A stretch of DNA of 8,196 nucleotides from Pseudonocardiales bacterium (lineage in GTDB: Bacteria; Actinomycetota; Actinomycetes; Mycobacteriales; Jatrophihabitantaceae). The translations under genes were made by a program, and so were the position numbers. This document shows, one piece after another, positions 1 to 5,765 of this stretch (the first letter of the stretch is position 1; the number at the start of each line of letters is the position of its first letter). Where the stretch lies: the NCBI GenBank assembly GCA_030840415.1, contig JAVEEO010000350.1, positions 1 through 8,196 of the forward strand. The letters run 5' to 3'. Under the pieces are notes generated by a model, which had not been told where the DNA came from, did not search any database, and saw only the letters and a program-made list of their open reading frames with translations.

Positions 1-2
1 AC

Positions 3-1736
3 TACGACCCGGCGGTCATCTCCCCCGGCGGCGGCGTGTGGCCCCGCACCACGAAGTCCGTCCCGATTTCCGCCGCGGCCGCCGACGCGCTCGGCCTCGG
101 CAGCGACGTGCACGCGCTGTCCCCCGACCAGCTCATCTCGGCCATCCTCACCGCCCCGGTGGACCTGCTCTGGAACGGCGGCATCGGCACCTACGTCAAG
201 GCCTCCACCGAGTCCCACCTCGACGCCGGGGACAAGGCCAACGACGCGCTGCGGGCCGACGGCAACCAGCTGCGGGCCCGGGTGGTCGGCGAGGGCGGCA
301 ACCTCGGTTTCACCCAGCGCGGCCGGGTGGAGTTCGCCCGCTCGGGCGGCCGGATCAACACCGACGCCATCGACAACTCCGCCGGGGTGGACACCTCCGA
401 CCACGAGGTGAACATCAAGATCCTGCTCGACCACGCCGTCCAGGCCGGCGAGCTGGAGATGGCCGAGCGCAACAACCTGCTCGCCTCGGTCACCGACGAG
501 GTGGCGGCGCTGGTGCTGCGCGACAACTACGAGCAGAACGTGCTGCTGGGCGTGGCCCGGCACGGCGGCCGGGCGCTGGTGTCGGTGCACCGCCGGCTGA
601 TCCGGGAGCTGGAGAAGGCCGGCAAGCTGCACCGCGACATCGAGTTCCTGCCGACCGACAAGGAACTGGCCGCCCGCGAGGCGGAGGGCACCGGGCTGAC
701 CTCGCCGGAGCTGGCGGTGCTGACCGCCTACGTCAAGATCACCCTGGCCGAGCGGCTGGCCGGCTCCACGCTGCCCGACGAGCCGTGGTTCGGCCGGGTG
801 CTGCGCGACTACTTCCCGCAGCCGATCGCCGAGCGGTTCGCCGACCAGTTGGCCGAGCACCCGCTGCACCGCGAGATCATCACCACCTGCGTGGTCAACG
901 ACCTGGTCAACCGGGGCGGCTCGACATTCGTGTTCCGGGCCATGGAGGAGACCGCGGCCGACCCGGCCCAGATCGCCCGGGCCTACGCGGTGGTCCGCGA
1001 GGTGTTCGGCCTGGAGCAGATCTGGGCCAGCCTGGAGGCGCTGGACAACCAGGTCAGCACCGACGCCCAGCACGTCGGCTACCGCGAGATCCGCCGGACG
1101 ATCGACCGGGCGGTGCGCTGGCTGGTCGACGTCCGCTTCCCGATCAGCGACGTCACCGCCGAGATCGAGCGGTTCGGCCCGACCGTGGCGGAGCTGACGC
1201 CGAAGGTGCCACAACTGCTGCGCGGCCGGGAGCGGGAGAACCTCTACGCCGAGGTGGACCGGCTGGTCGGGCACGGCCTGCCACGTGCGCTGGCGCTGGA
1301 GATCGCCAGCCTGCTGATGTCGTTCCTGCTGCTGGACGTGGTCGAGATCGCGGTCGCCAACGGCCGGCCGGCAGCCGAGGTGGCCGACCTGCACTTCGCG
1401 TTGTCGGAACGGCTGACCGTCGACGACATCCTGTCCGCGGTCACCGCGCTGCCCCGCGACGACCGGTGGTCGGCACTGGCCCGGGCGGCGATCCGGCACG
1501 ACGTCTACGCGGCGCTGGCCGCCCTGACCGCCTCGGCGCTCAAGGACACCGACCCCAGCATGCTGGCCACCGAGCGGCTGGAGGACTGGGCCGCCCAGAA
1601 CCCGGAGCGGGTCGAGCGGGCCCGGGCCACCTTCGCCGAGGCGCTGTCGCGCGACGAGGTGGACCTGGCGACGCTGTCGGTGGTGCTGCGAGTGATGCGC
1701 GGGTTGCCGTCCTCGGCGGTGAAGTCGGCGCCCTGA
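3..1736 (+). CDS. gdh: NAD-dependent glutamate dehydrogenase, giant class, C-terminal part (5' end outside window)
   Basis: This is the last 577 residues of the large (about 1,600-residue) NAD-specific glutamate dehydrogenase, which oxidatively deaminates glutamate to 2-oxoglutarate and ammonium in the cytoplasm. The reading frame is open from base 3, so the start lies upstream of the window. The first visible residues (YDPAVISPGGGVWPR, then TKS) are a conserved signature of the family's catalytic part. They are followed by LLWNGGIGTYVK (residues about 56-67 of the fragment), VVGEGGNLGFTQRGR and a DHEVNIKI motif, all from the NAD-binding half. The remaining 400 or so residues are the mostly helical C-terminal region found only in the giant class. 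In mycobacteria this enzyme is inhibited by the FHA protein GarA; whether that holds here cannot be seen. The gene ends 24 bp from the end of a convergent phosphodiesterase gene, with an inverted repeat across the stop codon. The family assignment is secure. Confidence 0.95.
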   Translation, partial: YDPAVISPGGGVWPRTTKSVPISAAAADALGLGSDVHALSPDQLISAILTAPVDLLWNGGIGTYVKASTESHLDAGDKANDALRADGNQLRARVVGEGGNLGFTQRGRVEFARSGGRINTDAIDNSAGVDTSDHEVNIKILLDHAVQAGELEMAERNNLLASVTDEVAALVLRDNYEQNVLLGVARHGGRALVSVHRRLIRELEKAGKLHRDIEFLPTDKELAAREAEGTGLTSPELAVLTAYVKITLAERLAGSTLPDEPWFGRVLRDYFPQPIAERFADQLAEHPLHREIITTCVVNDLVNRGGSTFVFRAMEETAADPAQIARAYAVVREVFGLEQIWASLEALDNQVSTDAQHVGYREIRRTIDRAVRWLVDVRFPISDVTAEIERFGPTVAELTPKVPQLLRGRERENLYAEVDRLVGHGLPRALALEIASLLMSFLLLDVVEIAVANGRPAAEVADLHFALSERLTVDDILSAVTALPRDDRWSALARAAIRHDVYAALAALTASALKDTDPSMLATERLEDWAAQNPERVERARATFAEALSRDEVDLATLSVVLRVMRGLPSSAVKSAP

Positions 1737-1749
1737 CCGGTTCGGTCAG
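1733..1749. terminator. Inverted repeat over the gdh stop codon, possible bidirectional terminator
   Basis: CTGACCG (1733-1739) and CGGTCAG (1743-1749) form a perfect 7-bp stem with a 3-base loop. The stem includes the TGA stop of the glutamate dehydrogenase and lies in the short gap before the convergent phosphodiesterase stop (1761). There is no T-run on either side, so it is not a classical intrinsic terminator. U-tract-free hairpins at gene ends are common in actinobacteria. Its role is inferred from position. Confidence 0.4.
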
Positions 1750-1760
1750 CCGGCCGGCGC

Positions 1761-2678
1761 TCAGGAGGTGGGCTGGCGCAGCTGGGCCAGCACCGCCGCC
1801 GGCCGGTTGGTGATGATCGCGTCCACGCCCAGCTCGCGCACCAGCCGGACTTCGCCGGGATCGTCCACCGTCCAGCAGAACACCTGGTTGCCGGCCTGGT
1901 GGGCCCGGTCGACGTAGTCCGGCTCGGTGCGGACCAGCCGGATGCCGGGGCCGGCGACGCCCACCCCGGTGGGTAGCGAACCGTCCCGGCGCAGCGGGAC
2001 CAGGCGCTCCATCAGCAGGGTCAACGGCACCGACGGTGCCAGCAGCCGGATCCGGCGCAGCGCGGTCGGGGCGAAGCTCATGATGGTCACCGGATGCTGC
2101 TCGTCCGGCTCTCCGGTGGTGCCCGGGCGGGCACCGGTGCCGTCGCCGGCCCAGCCGAACCGGCGCAGCACCCGCACCAGCTCCTTCTCCACCAGCCCGC
2201 CGTACCGGGTCGGGTGCTTGGTCTCGATCAGCAGCCGCAGCGGCCGGCCGGCGTCGGCGACCACGCCGAGCAGCATCTCCAGGGTGAGCACCGTGGCGCT
2301 GCCGGCCGCTTCGCGGTCCGGGGCGACGCCGGCCAGGTAGGGCGAGTCGGTCACCAGCTCGTCGGCCGAGCTCGGCAGCTCGTCGTGCCAGGACCCGAAG
2401 TCCAGCGCCTGCAGGCCGGACAGGTCCAGCTCGCTGACGATGCCGCTGCCGTTGGAGGTGCGGTTGACGGTGCGGTCGTGTACGCAGACCAGGTGGCCGT
2501 CCCGGGTCAGCCGGACGTCGCACTCCAGGCCGTCGGCGCCGGTCTCGATGGCAGCCAGGTAGGCCGGCAGGGTGTGTTCGGCGACGTCGCCGGAGGCGCC
2601 CCGGTGGGCGATCACCAGCGGGTGCGGATTGGGCTCCAGGACCGGGCGGCCCCGGTCGCGCGACAGCGGGCGCGCCAT
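1761..2678 (-). CDS. Glycerophosphodiester phosphodiesterase (GDPD family)
   Basis: This 305-residue enzyme is predicted to hydrolyse glycerophosphodiesters (deacylated phospholipids such as glycerophosphocholine) to glycerol 3-phosphate and an alcohol. The GDPD TIM-barrel hallmarks are present: HRG at 25-27 with the first catalytic His, AEHTLPAY at 33-40 (most relatives have ENT where this has EHT), ECDVRLTRDG at 52-61 with the metal-binding acidic residues, HDRTVNRT at 67-74 with the second catalytic His, and the ETK barrel motif at 152-154. WTVDD at 269-273 and ITNRP at 289-293 close the barrel. About 20 residues precede the first strand and are not a signal peptide, so it is probably cytoplasmic. 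Length is slightly above the usual 240-280, partly from an acidic/glycine-rich insertion around 178-195. The ATG lies 3 bases after the stop of the 57-residue gene and has no clear Shine-Dalgarno sequence, suggesting translational coupling. The exact substrate cannot be read from sequence. Confidence 0.93.
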   Translation of the reverse strand: MARPLSRDRGRPVLEPNPHPLVIAHRGASGDVAEHTLPAYLAAIETGADGLECDVRLTRDGHLVCVHDRTVNRTSNGSGIVSELDLSGLQALDFGSWHDELPSSADELVTDSPYLAGVAPDREAAGSATVLTLEMLLGVVADAGRPLRLLIETKHPTRYGGLVEKELVRVLRRFGWAGDGTGARPGTTGEPDEQHPVTIMSFAPTALRRIRLLAPSVPLTLLMERLVPLRRDGSLPTGVGVAGPGIRLVRTEPDYVDRAHQAGNQVFCWTVDDPGEVRLVRELGVDAIITNRPAAVLAQLRQPTS

Positions 2679-2681
2679 CGG

Positions 2682-2855
2682 CTAGCAGCCGGGGCAGTCG
2701 CCGTGGGTGTGCGGGGACGGCGGGCCGGGCGGCTCACCGTCGTTGCCCGTGGCGAGACTGCCGGTGGCGGGGTAACTGATCAGCTGTGGCCGCTGGCGGA
2801 TGCCGTGATCGACATCCGAGGCCTGCTGAGCCTGGCGAGGCCCCAATTCGTTCAC
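2682..2855 (-). CDS. Small conserved-looking protein with HxHxxCxxC tail, hypothetical
   Basis: This encodes a 57-residue hydrophilic protein of unknown function. The N-terminal part is polar (VNELGPRQAQQASDVDHG), followed by RQRPQLISYP, a Gly/Pro linker, and a C-terminal tail HTHGDCPGC. That tail places two His and two Cys in nine residues and could bind a metal ion; this is inference. I chose the GTG at 2855 over the ATG at 2912 because the longer frame would begin inside the hairpin beyond the preceding gene and adds a compositionally random Pro/Arg stretch. The GTG also has a -10-like hexamer 7 bases upstream. The stop is 3 bases before the phosphodiesterase ATG, so the two are probably cotranscribed and translationally coupled. 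I recognise no family. The main alternative is that it is a non-coding leader, but the tight spacing argues for a real gene. Confidence 0.62.
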   Translation of the reverse strand: MNELGPRQAQQASDVDHGIRQRPQLISYPATGSLATGNDGEPPGPPSPHTHGDCPGC

Positions 2856-2862
2856 ACCGTCT

Positions 2863-2868
2863 AGTCTG
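2863..2868 (-). promoter_or_regulatory. Possible -10 element (CAGACT) for the small-gene/phosphodiesterase unit
   Basis: On the minus strand CAGACT ends 7 bases before the GTG at 2855, the same distance as the better hexamer before the glycosylase gene. The consensus match is partial (C in place of the first T) and I see no -35 box. It would give a leaderless or near-leaderless mRNA, which agrees with the absence of a Shine-Dalgarno sequence before the GTG. Confidence 0.35.
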
Positions 2869-2892
2869 CCCCTGATCGGTGGCCGAGGGGAG

Positions 2893-2940
2893 GCCGCCCC
2901 GCCGATGATCACCGTTACTTCGTGCCCAATCGGGGGCGGC
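2893..2940 (-). terminator. Imperfect long hairpin after the DNA glycosylase gene
   Basis: GCCGCCCC (2893-2900) pairs with GGGGCGGC (2933-2940). After a 2-base bulge, CGAT (2903-2906) pairs with ATCG (2929-2932), giving a 12-bp stem with a 22-base apical loop. It begins 5 bases beyond the glycosylase stop and lies before the promoter-like sequence of the next gene, the right place for a terminator separating the two units. No T-run follows. Confidence 0.4.
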
Positions 2941-2945
2941 TCACT

Positions 2946-3848
2946 TCACTTCACCAGCCGGGACAGCCGGCGGTCGGCCAGGTTCTTGCCGCCGGTCTGG
3001 CAGGTCGGGCAGTACTGCAGCGACTTGTCGGCGAAGGACACCTCGCGGACGGTGTCCCCGCACACCGGGCAGGGCAGCCCGGTGCGGGCGTGCACCGCCA
3101 GGCCGCTGCGCTTCTCCGATTTGAGGGTGGCCGCGCGCTGGCCTACCGACCGGGTGACCGCGTCGGTCAGGGTTTCGCGCATCGCGGTGTAGAGAGTGCT
3201 CACCTGGGCCTCGGTGAGCCGGGCCGCGATCGCGAACGGCGAGATCCGGGCGGCGTGCAGGATCTCGTCGGAGTAGGCGTTGCCGACGCCGGCCAGCACC
3301 GACTGGCTGGTCAGCACCCCCTTGATCTGGGCGCGCTGGTCGGCCAGCAGGGCGGCGAAGGCGTCGAGGTCGACCCGCATGGCGTCCGGGCCGAGCCGGG
3401 CGATGCCGGGCACTTCCAGCGGGTCGCGTACCAGGTAGACCGCCAGCCGCTTCTGGGTGCCGGCCTCGGTCAGGTCGAAGCCGGCGGCCGGGGCATCGGG
3501 GTCGCTGTCGGAGTCAGGGCCGTCAGGGTCGAAAGGGGGCGCCAGGTGCAGCCGGAAGGCCAGCGGCCCGCGGCCGGGCTTGGGCGGCACCGCCGACAGC
3601 TTGTCCCGCCACTGCAGCCAGCCGGCCCGGGACAGGTGGGTGACCAGGTGCAGGCCGTCCACCTCGAGGTCGAGGAACTTGCCGTACCGGCCGGCGCCGG
3701 TGACGGTCAGGCCGTTGAGCGCGGTCAGCGGTGGGTCGAAGGTCTTGATGACGCTGAAGGCGGCCACGTCGGAACGGATCACGGTCCGTCCGACGGCGTT
3801 CTCGCGCAGGAACGCGGCCAGCGCCTCGACTTCCGGTAACTCCGGCAT
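2946..3848 (-). CDS. Fpg/Nei-family DNA glycosylase/AP lyase
   Basis: This 300-residue base-excision-repair enzyme of the formamidopyrimidine/endonuclease VIII family is predicted to excise oxidised bases and cut the abasic strand. The start is set by MPELPEVEAL: after Met removal the catalytic Pro2 and Glu3 are exposed, so an ATG 6 codons upstream cannot be used. K57 in the RYGKFLDL strand matches the essential Lys of Fpg. VLAGVGNAYSDEILHAARISP (184-204) is the helix-two-turn-helix region with Asn190. The C-terminal zinc finger is C260-x2-C263-x16-C280-x2-C283. Compared with E. coli Fpg as I remember it, three features differ: the void-filling Met is Arg74 (HLSRAG), the DPRRFG loop carrying the Arg/Phe pair is replaced by EAGTQKRLAVYLV (129-141), and the zinc-finger Arg is Lys275. 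There is also an Asp/Pro-rich insertion at 107-120 and a 17-residue tail beyond the finger. These differences suggest a divergent actinobacterial subfamily, so neither 8-oxoguanine activity nor the symbol mutM should be assumed. Confidence 0.9.
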   Translation of the reverse strand: MPELPEVEALAAFLRENAVGRTVIRSDVAAFSVIKTFDPPLTALNGLTVTGAGRYGKFLDLEVDGLHLVTHLSRAGWLQWRDKLSAVPPKPGRGPLAFRLHLAPPFDPDGPDSDSDPDAPAAGFDLTEAGTQKRLAVYLVRDPLEVPGIARLGPDAMRVDLDAFAALLADQRAQIKGVLTSQSVLAGVGNAYSDEILHAARISPFAIAARLTEAQVSTLYTAMRETLTDAVTRSVGQRAATLKSEKRSGLAVHARTGLPCPVCGDTVREVSFADKSLQYCPTCQTGGKNLADRRLSRLVK

Positions 3849-3855
3849 GCCGCCC

Positions 3856-3861
3856 AGACTA
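3856..3861 (-). promoter_or_regulatory. -10 element TAGTCT for the DNA glycosylase gene
   Basis: On the minus strand TAGTCT (TANNNT consensus) lies 7 bases before the ATG at 3848, with no Shine-Dalgarno sequence between. This is the classic arrangement of a leaderless actinobacterial transcript. No good -35 hexamer is seen at 17-18 bp. Confidence 0.55.
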
Positions 3862-3873
3862 GCCATCGCTGGC

Positions 3874-3879
3874 TAGGCT
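3874..3879 (+). promoter_or_regulatory. -10 element TAGGCT for the DUF218 gene
   Basis: TAGGCT lies 6 bases before the GTG start at 3886, with no ribosome-binding site between, suggesting a leaderless mRNA. Its mirror-image partner on the other strand is only 12 bases away, so RNA polymerase bound at one promoter should cover the other. Confidence 0.55.
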
Positions 3880-3885
3880 GACCCG

Positions 3886-4494
3886 GTGACAGGCATGGTG
3901 CGGCGCCGATCCGCGCGCGGCACCGGCTCGGCGGGGCGGCCCCGCTCCCGGCTGCTGGGCGGGTTGCGACGGCTGGTCGCGGCGCTGCTCGCCCTGCTGC
4001 TGGTGTGGCTGGCCGGCTGCTTCCTGCTGGTAGTGCATCCCTCGGTGGACCGACCGGTGCGCAGCGACGCGATCCTGGTGCTCGGCTCGCCGAGCGTGGA
4101 CGGCCGGCTGGAGGAGGGGTTGCGGCTGGCCGCGGCCGGCTACGCCGACACCCTGGTGATCTCGATCGGCTGGGCCAAGGGACGCCAGCGGATCGCCGCC
4201 TGCGCCGACAACGACCCGCGCTACCGGGTGATCTGCTTCCAGCCGGATCCGCCGACCACCCGGGGCGAGGCCGAGGAGGTCGGCAGGCTGGCCCGCCAGC
4301 AGCACTGGAACTCGGTGCTGGTGGTGACCTCGACCTACCACCTGTCCCGGGCCCGGCTGATCGTCGGCCGGTGCATGCCCGGCACGGTGCGGATGGTGGA
4401 CACCCCGGCCAGGCCGTCACTGGGTGGCTGGGCCTACCAGTTCGCCTACCAGACCGGCGGCTTCGCCAAGGCGCTACTGCACCCCTCCTGCTGA
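3886..4494 (+). CDS. DUF218 (YdcF/SanA/ElyC-like) membrane-anchored protein
   Basis: This 202-residue protein has a basic N-terminus (residues 1-30), one hydrophobic segment (about 30-50), and a DUF218 domain beyond it, probably outside the cytoplasm. The domain starts with SDAILVLGSPSVDGRLEEGLRL (60-81), the family's first strand and GRL-EEG helix, followed by AGYADTLVIS. TTRGEAEEVGRLA (124-136) matches the usual T-x-x-E-A stretch, then VLVVTSTYHLSRA (144-156), the conserved T-S-x-x-H/R-x-x-R-A motif. Relatives include SanA (vancomycin sensitivity) and ElyC (envelope polysaccharide/peptidoglycan) in enterobacteria, so an envelope role is plausible but unproven. The start could be GTG 3886 or ATG 3895; the -10 hexamer 6 bases before 3886 favours the former. 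It is divergent from the glycosylase gene and its stop is one base from the stop of the methyltransferase gene. LAGC at 42-45 resembles a lipobox, but hydrophobic residues continue past the Cys. Confidence 0.85.
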   Translation: MTGMVRRRSARGTGSAGRPRSRLLGGLRRLVAALLALLLVWLAGCFLLVVHPSVDRPVRSDAILVLGSPSVDGRLEEGLRLAAAGYADTLVISIGWAKGRQRIAACADNDPRYRVICFQPDPPTTRGEAEEVGRLARQQHWNSVLVVTSTYHLSRARLIVGRCMPGTVRMVDTPARPSLGGWAYQFAYQTGGFAKALLHPSC

Positions 4495-4500
4495 CTCAGC
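4490..4500. repeat. Palindrome joining two convergent stop codons
   Basis: GCTGA, one central C (4495), and TCAGC form an 11-base odd palindrome. The left arm holds the TGA of the DUF218 gene and the right arm the TGA (read on the minus strand) of the methyltransferase gene, so a single base separates the genes. The stem is too short to be a confident terminator, and no other terminator fits between the genes. Confidence 0.5.
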
Positions 4501-5626
4501 GAGCTGCCGAGGTCGAAACCGTGACGGTGAACTTGGGATCGCGGTGCAGCTGCCGGGTCGGCCCGATCAGCTGCCGCAGCGTCGGGACGTAGCCCAGGTG
4601 GTTGTTGAACACCGTCCACAGCTGGCCGCCGGGAGCCAGCACCCGGGCCGCCGCCTCAAACAGCCGGACCGCGGCACCGGTGTGCACCGCGCCGCCGAGG
4701 TGGAACGGCGGGTTGCAGACGATCAGCGGGACACTGCCTGCCGTTACCGAACTCAACGCGTCGTCGCGCTGCACCGTGATCAGCCCGGCCAGCCCGTTCG
4801 CCTCGGCGGTCGCCGCGCAGGACCGGACCGCCGCCGCCGAGGAGTCGCTGGCCAGCACCCGCAGCCCGCGCCGGGCCAGCGCCACCGACAGCACCCCGGT
4901 GCCGCAGCCGAGATCGATCGCCGAGTCGGCGGCGGGCAGCTGGTCCAGTACCCCGAGCAGCCTGCGGGTGCCGATGTCGATCCGGGTACCGGCGAACGCG
5001 CCGCCGTGCGCGCAGACCGTCATGCCGAGGTCGTCGTGCCACTCCCGCTGGGGAAACTCCGCCAGCACCGCCCCGGCGCGCAGGCCGGTAGCGGTGATCA
5101 CCCGGGACTTCTGCCGGGCCAGCCCGGCAGTCACCGAGTCGAAGGCCAGCGACAGCACGTCGTTCATCGCCGGCGTGAGGTATTTGACCCGGCCGCCGAG
5201 GTGGACGGTGACGCCGGGATCGGCATGCGCGGCGATCAGGCCCACCCATTCGGTCAGCTCGTCCAGGCCTTTGGGCGCCTGCAGCAGCACCACCCGGGCG
5301 CCGGCGACCAGCTCGGCGGCCAGTGGCTGGTCGGAGTAGCTGCCGGCCAGGCCGAACCGCTCGGCGTTGGCGGCCAGCGCCAGCTCACCGGTCAGCGCGT
5401 CGGTGTGGCTGCGCAGCCCGGTAATGCCGAATCGTGAGGCCGCGCCCAGCGTCAGCGCGCCGTACCGGTCGCCGAGCACCGCCACCTCACCGGGCCCGGC
5501 GGCTGCCAGGGCGGCAGCGGCGGTGTCGAGCAGCAGCCGGTCGGTGGCGTCCACGGCGTGCAGGTTCGGCGCCTCGACGTCCGGATAGCGCCGCAGCCGG
5601 CCGAGGTCGAGGTCCGGGCTGGTCAC
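4496..5626 (-). CDS. RlmG/RsmC-family rRNA (guanine-N2)-methyltransferase, RlmG-like
   Basis: This 376-residue enzyme has the duplicated architecture of the RsmC/RlmG family: a degenerate N-terminal methyltransferase-like domain (about 1-190) and a catalytic C-terminal domain. The SAM-binding loop is AIDLGCGTG (236-244), the acidic residue after the next strand is D261, and the guanine-N2 catalytic motif is NPPF (305-308) followed by HLGG. From memory, the whole chain tracks E. coli RlmG (23S rRNA G1835) better than RsmC (16S G1207): RYPDVEAPNLHAVDATD near the N-terminus, VVLLQAPKGLDEL (112-124), FAGTRIDIGTR (211-221), NNHLGYVPTLRQLIG (341-355) and PKFTV (364-368). I chose GTG 5626; residues predicted upstream of it are Pro/Arg-rich and unlike the family, and a -10-like hexamer lies 6 bases before this GTG. 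It is convergent with the DUF218 gene and divergent from the AIM24 operon. The methylated base cannot be fixed from sequence. Confidence 0.88.
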   Translation of the reverse strand: MTSPDLDLGRLRRYPDVEAPNLHAVDATDRLLLDTAAAALAAAGPGEVAVLGDRYGALTLGAASRFGITGLRSHTDALTGELALAANAERFGLAGSYSDQPLAAELVAGARVVLLQAPKGLDELTEWVGLIAAHADPGVTVHLGGRVKYLTPAMNDVLSLAFDSVTAGLARQKSRVITATGLRAGAVLAEFPQREWHDDLGMTVCAHGGAFAGTRIDIGTRRLLGVLDQLPAADSAIDLGCGTGVLSVALARRGLRVLASDSSAAAVRSCAATAEANGLAGLITVQRDDALSSVTAGSVPLIVCNPPFHLGGAVHTGAAVRLFEAAARVLAPGGQLWTVFNNHLGYVPTLRQLIGPTRQLHRDPKFTVTVSTSAAR

Positions 5627-5632
5627 CAGGCG

Positions 5633-5638
5633 AGCATG
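5633..5638 (-). promoter_or_regulatory. Possible -10 element (CATGCT) for the methyltransferase gene
   Basis: On the minus strand CATGCT ends 6 bases before the GTG at 5626, matching the leaderless spacing at 3856-3886. It fits NANNNT rather than TANNNT, and no -35 box is clear. No Shine-Dalgarno sequence precedes this GTG. Confidence 0.35.
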
Positions 5639-5681
5639 CCACTGACCGGACGGACACCTGGGCGCAGGCCGTTTCGGCAGA

Positions 5682-5711
5682 CGGCAGGCGGCGCTCGCTG
5701 CTAGCCTGCCG
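5682..5711. repeat. Inverted repeat in the AIM24 operon promoter region
   Basis: CGGCAGGC (5682-5689) and GCCTGCCG (5704-5711) are perfect 8-base inverted repeats with a 14-base centre; two more pairs can form beyond a 1-base bulge. The right arm overlaps the TAGCCT hexamer. It could be an operator or a 5' leader hairpin. It is not a terminator, because the flanking genes diverge. Confidence 0.5.
5702..5707 (+). promoter_or_regulatory. Possible -10 element (TAGCCT) for the AIM24 operon
   Basis: TAGCCT matches TANNNT and lies 58 bases before the TTG start at 5766, leaving a leader of about 50 bases with a Shine-Dalgarno sequence at its end. No convincing -35 sequence is seen about 17 bases upstream. 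The assignment rests on the hexamer and its position in the divergent intergenic gap. Confidence 0.35.
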
Positions 5712-5754
5712 GTCGTCAGGGCCGGCCCACCGACGGGCCACCGAACGGGGCTGC

Positions 5755-5760
5755 GGGGAG
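5755..5760 (+). promoter_or_regulatory. Ribosome-binding site GGGGAG deciding the first AIM24 start
   Basis: GGGGAG is a good Shine-Dalgarno sequence. It ends 5 bases before TTG 5766, a normal spacing, but overlaps the in-frame GTG at 5760 and so cannot serve that codon. This favours the rarer TTG start. Confidence 0.55.
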
Positions 5761-5765
5761 TGTCG

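Larger units (their letters stand above)
3856..3879. repeat. Near-perfect inverted repeat holding both divergent -10 elements
   Basis: CTAGCCA (3859-3865) and TGGCTAG (3870-3876) are perfect inverted repeats around a 4-base centre. The flanking AG/CT (3856-3857 with 3878-3879) also pairs, giving 9 of 10 positions matched. Each arm carries the -10 hexamer of one of the two divergent genes, so the symmetry may reflect promoter constraint, an operator for a dimeric regulator, or both. Confidence 0.6.

Noticed and set aside
38..1813. Second plus-strand frame within glutamate dehydrogenase
   Set aside because: The translation is Arg/Pro/Gly repeats typical of a +2 frame in high-G+C DNA. The other frame carries all the glutamate dehydrogenase motifs.
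2856..2912. N-terminal extension of the small protein to an ATG at 2912
   Set aside because: It would begin inside the hairpin after the glycosylase gene and adds an unlike Pro/Arg stretch. GTG 2855 has a better upstream context.
2922..3839. Long plus-strand open frame (305 codons) opposite the DNA glycosylase gene
   Set aside because: It is an antisense shadow produced by G/C-rich third positions. The product is Gly/Arg/Val-rich with no family features, while the opposite strand encodes a clear Fpg/Nei protein.
3886..4494. Lipoprotein interpretation of the DUF218 protein (LAGC at residues 42-45)
   Set aside because: The hydrophobic run continues after the Cys (FLLVV), which fits a plain transmembrane anchor better, and the preceding basic region is unusually long. 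It is not excluded, only less likely.
4424..5437. Long plus-strand open frame opposite the methyltransferase gene
   Set aside because: The product is low-complexity Arg/Gly/Gln-rich with no recognisable domain, and it overlaps the C-terminus of the DUF218 gene in another frame. It is a shadow.
5623..5637. Minus-strand 4-codon ORF (ATG to TGA) overlapping the methyltransferase GTG start
   Set aside because: A stop/start overlap is visible, but such a short frame is expected by chance, there is no Shine-Dalgarno sequence, and the ATG lies within the -10-like hexamer.
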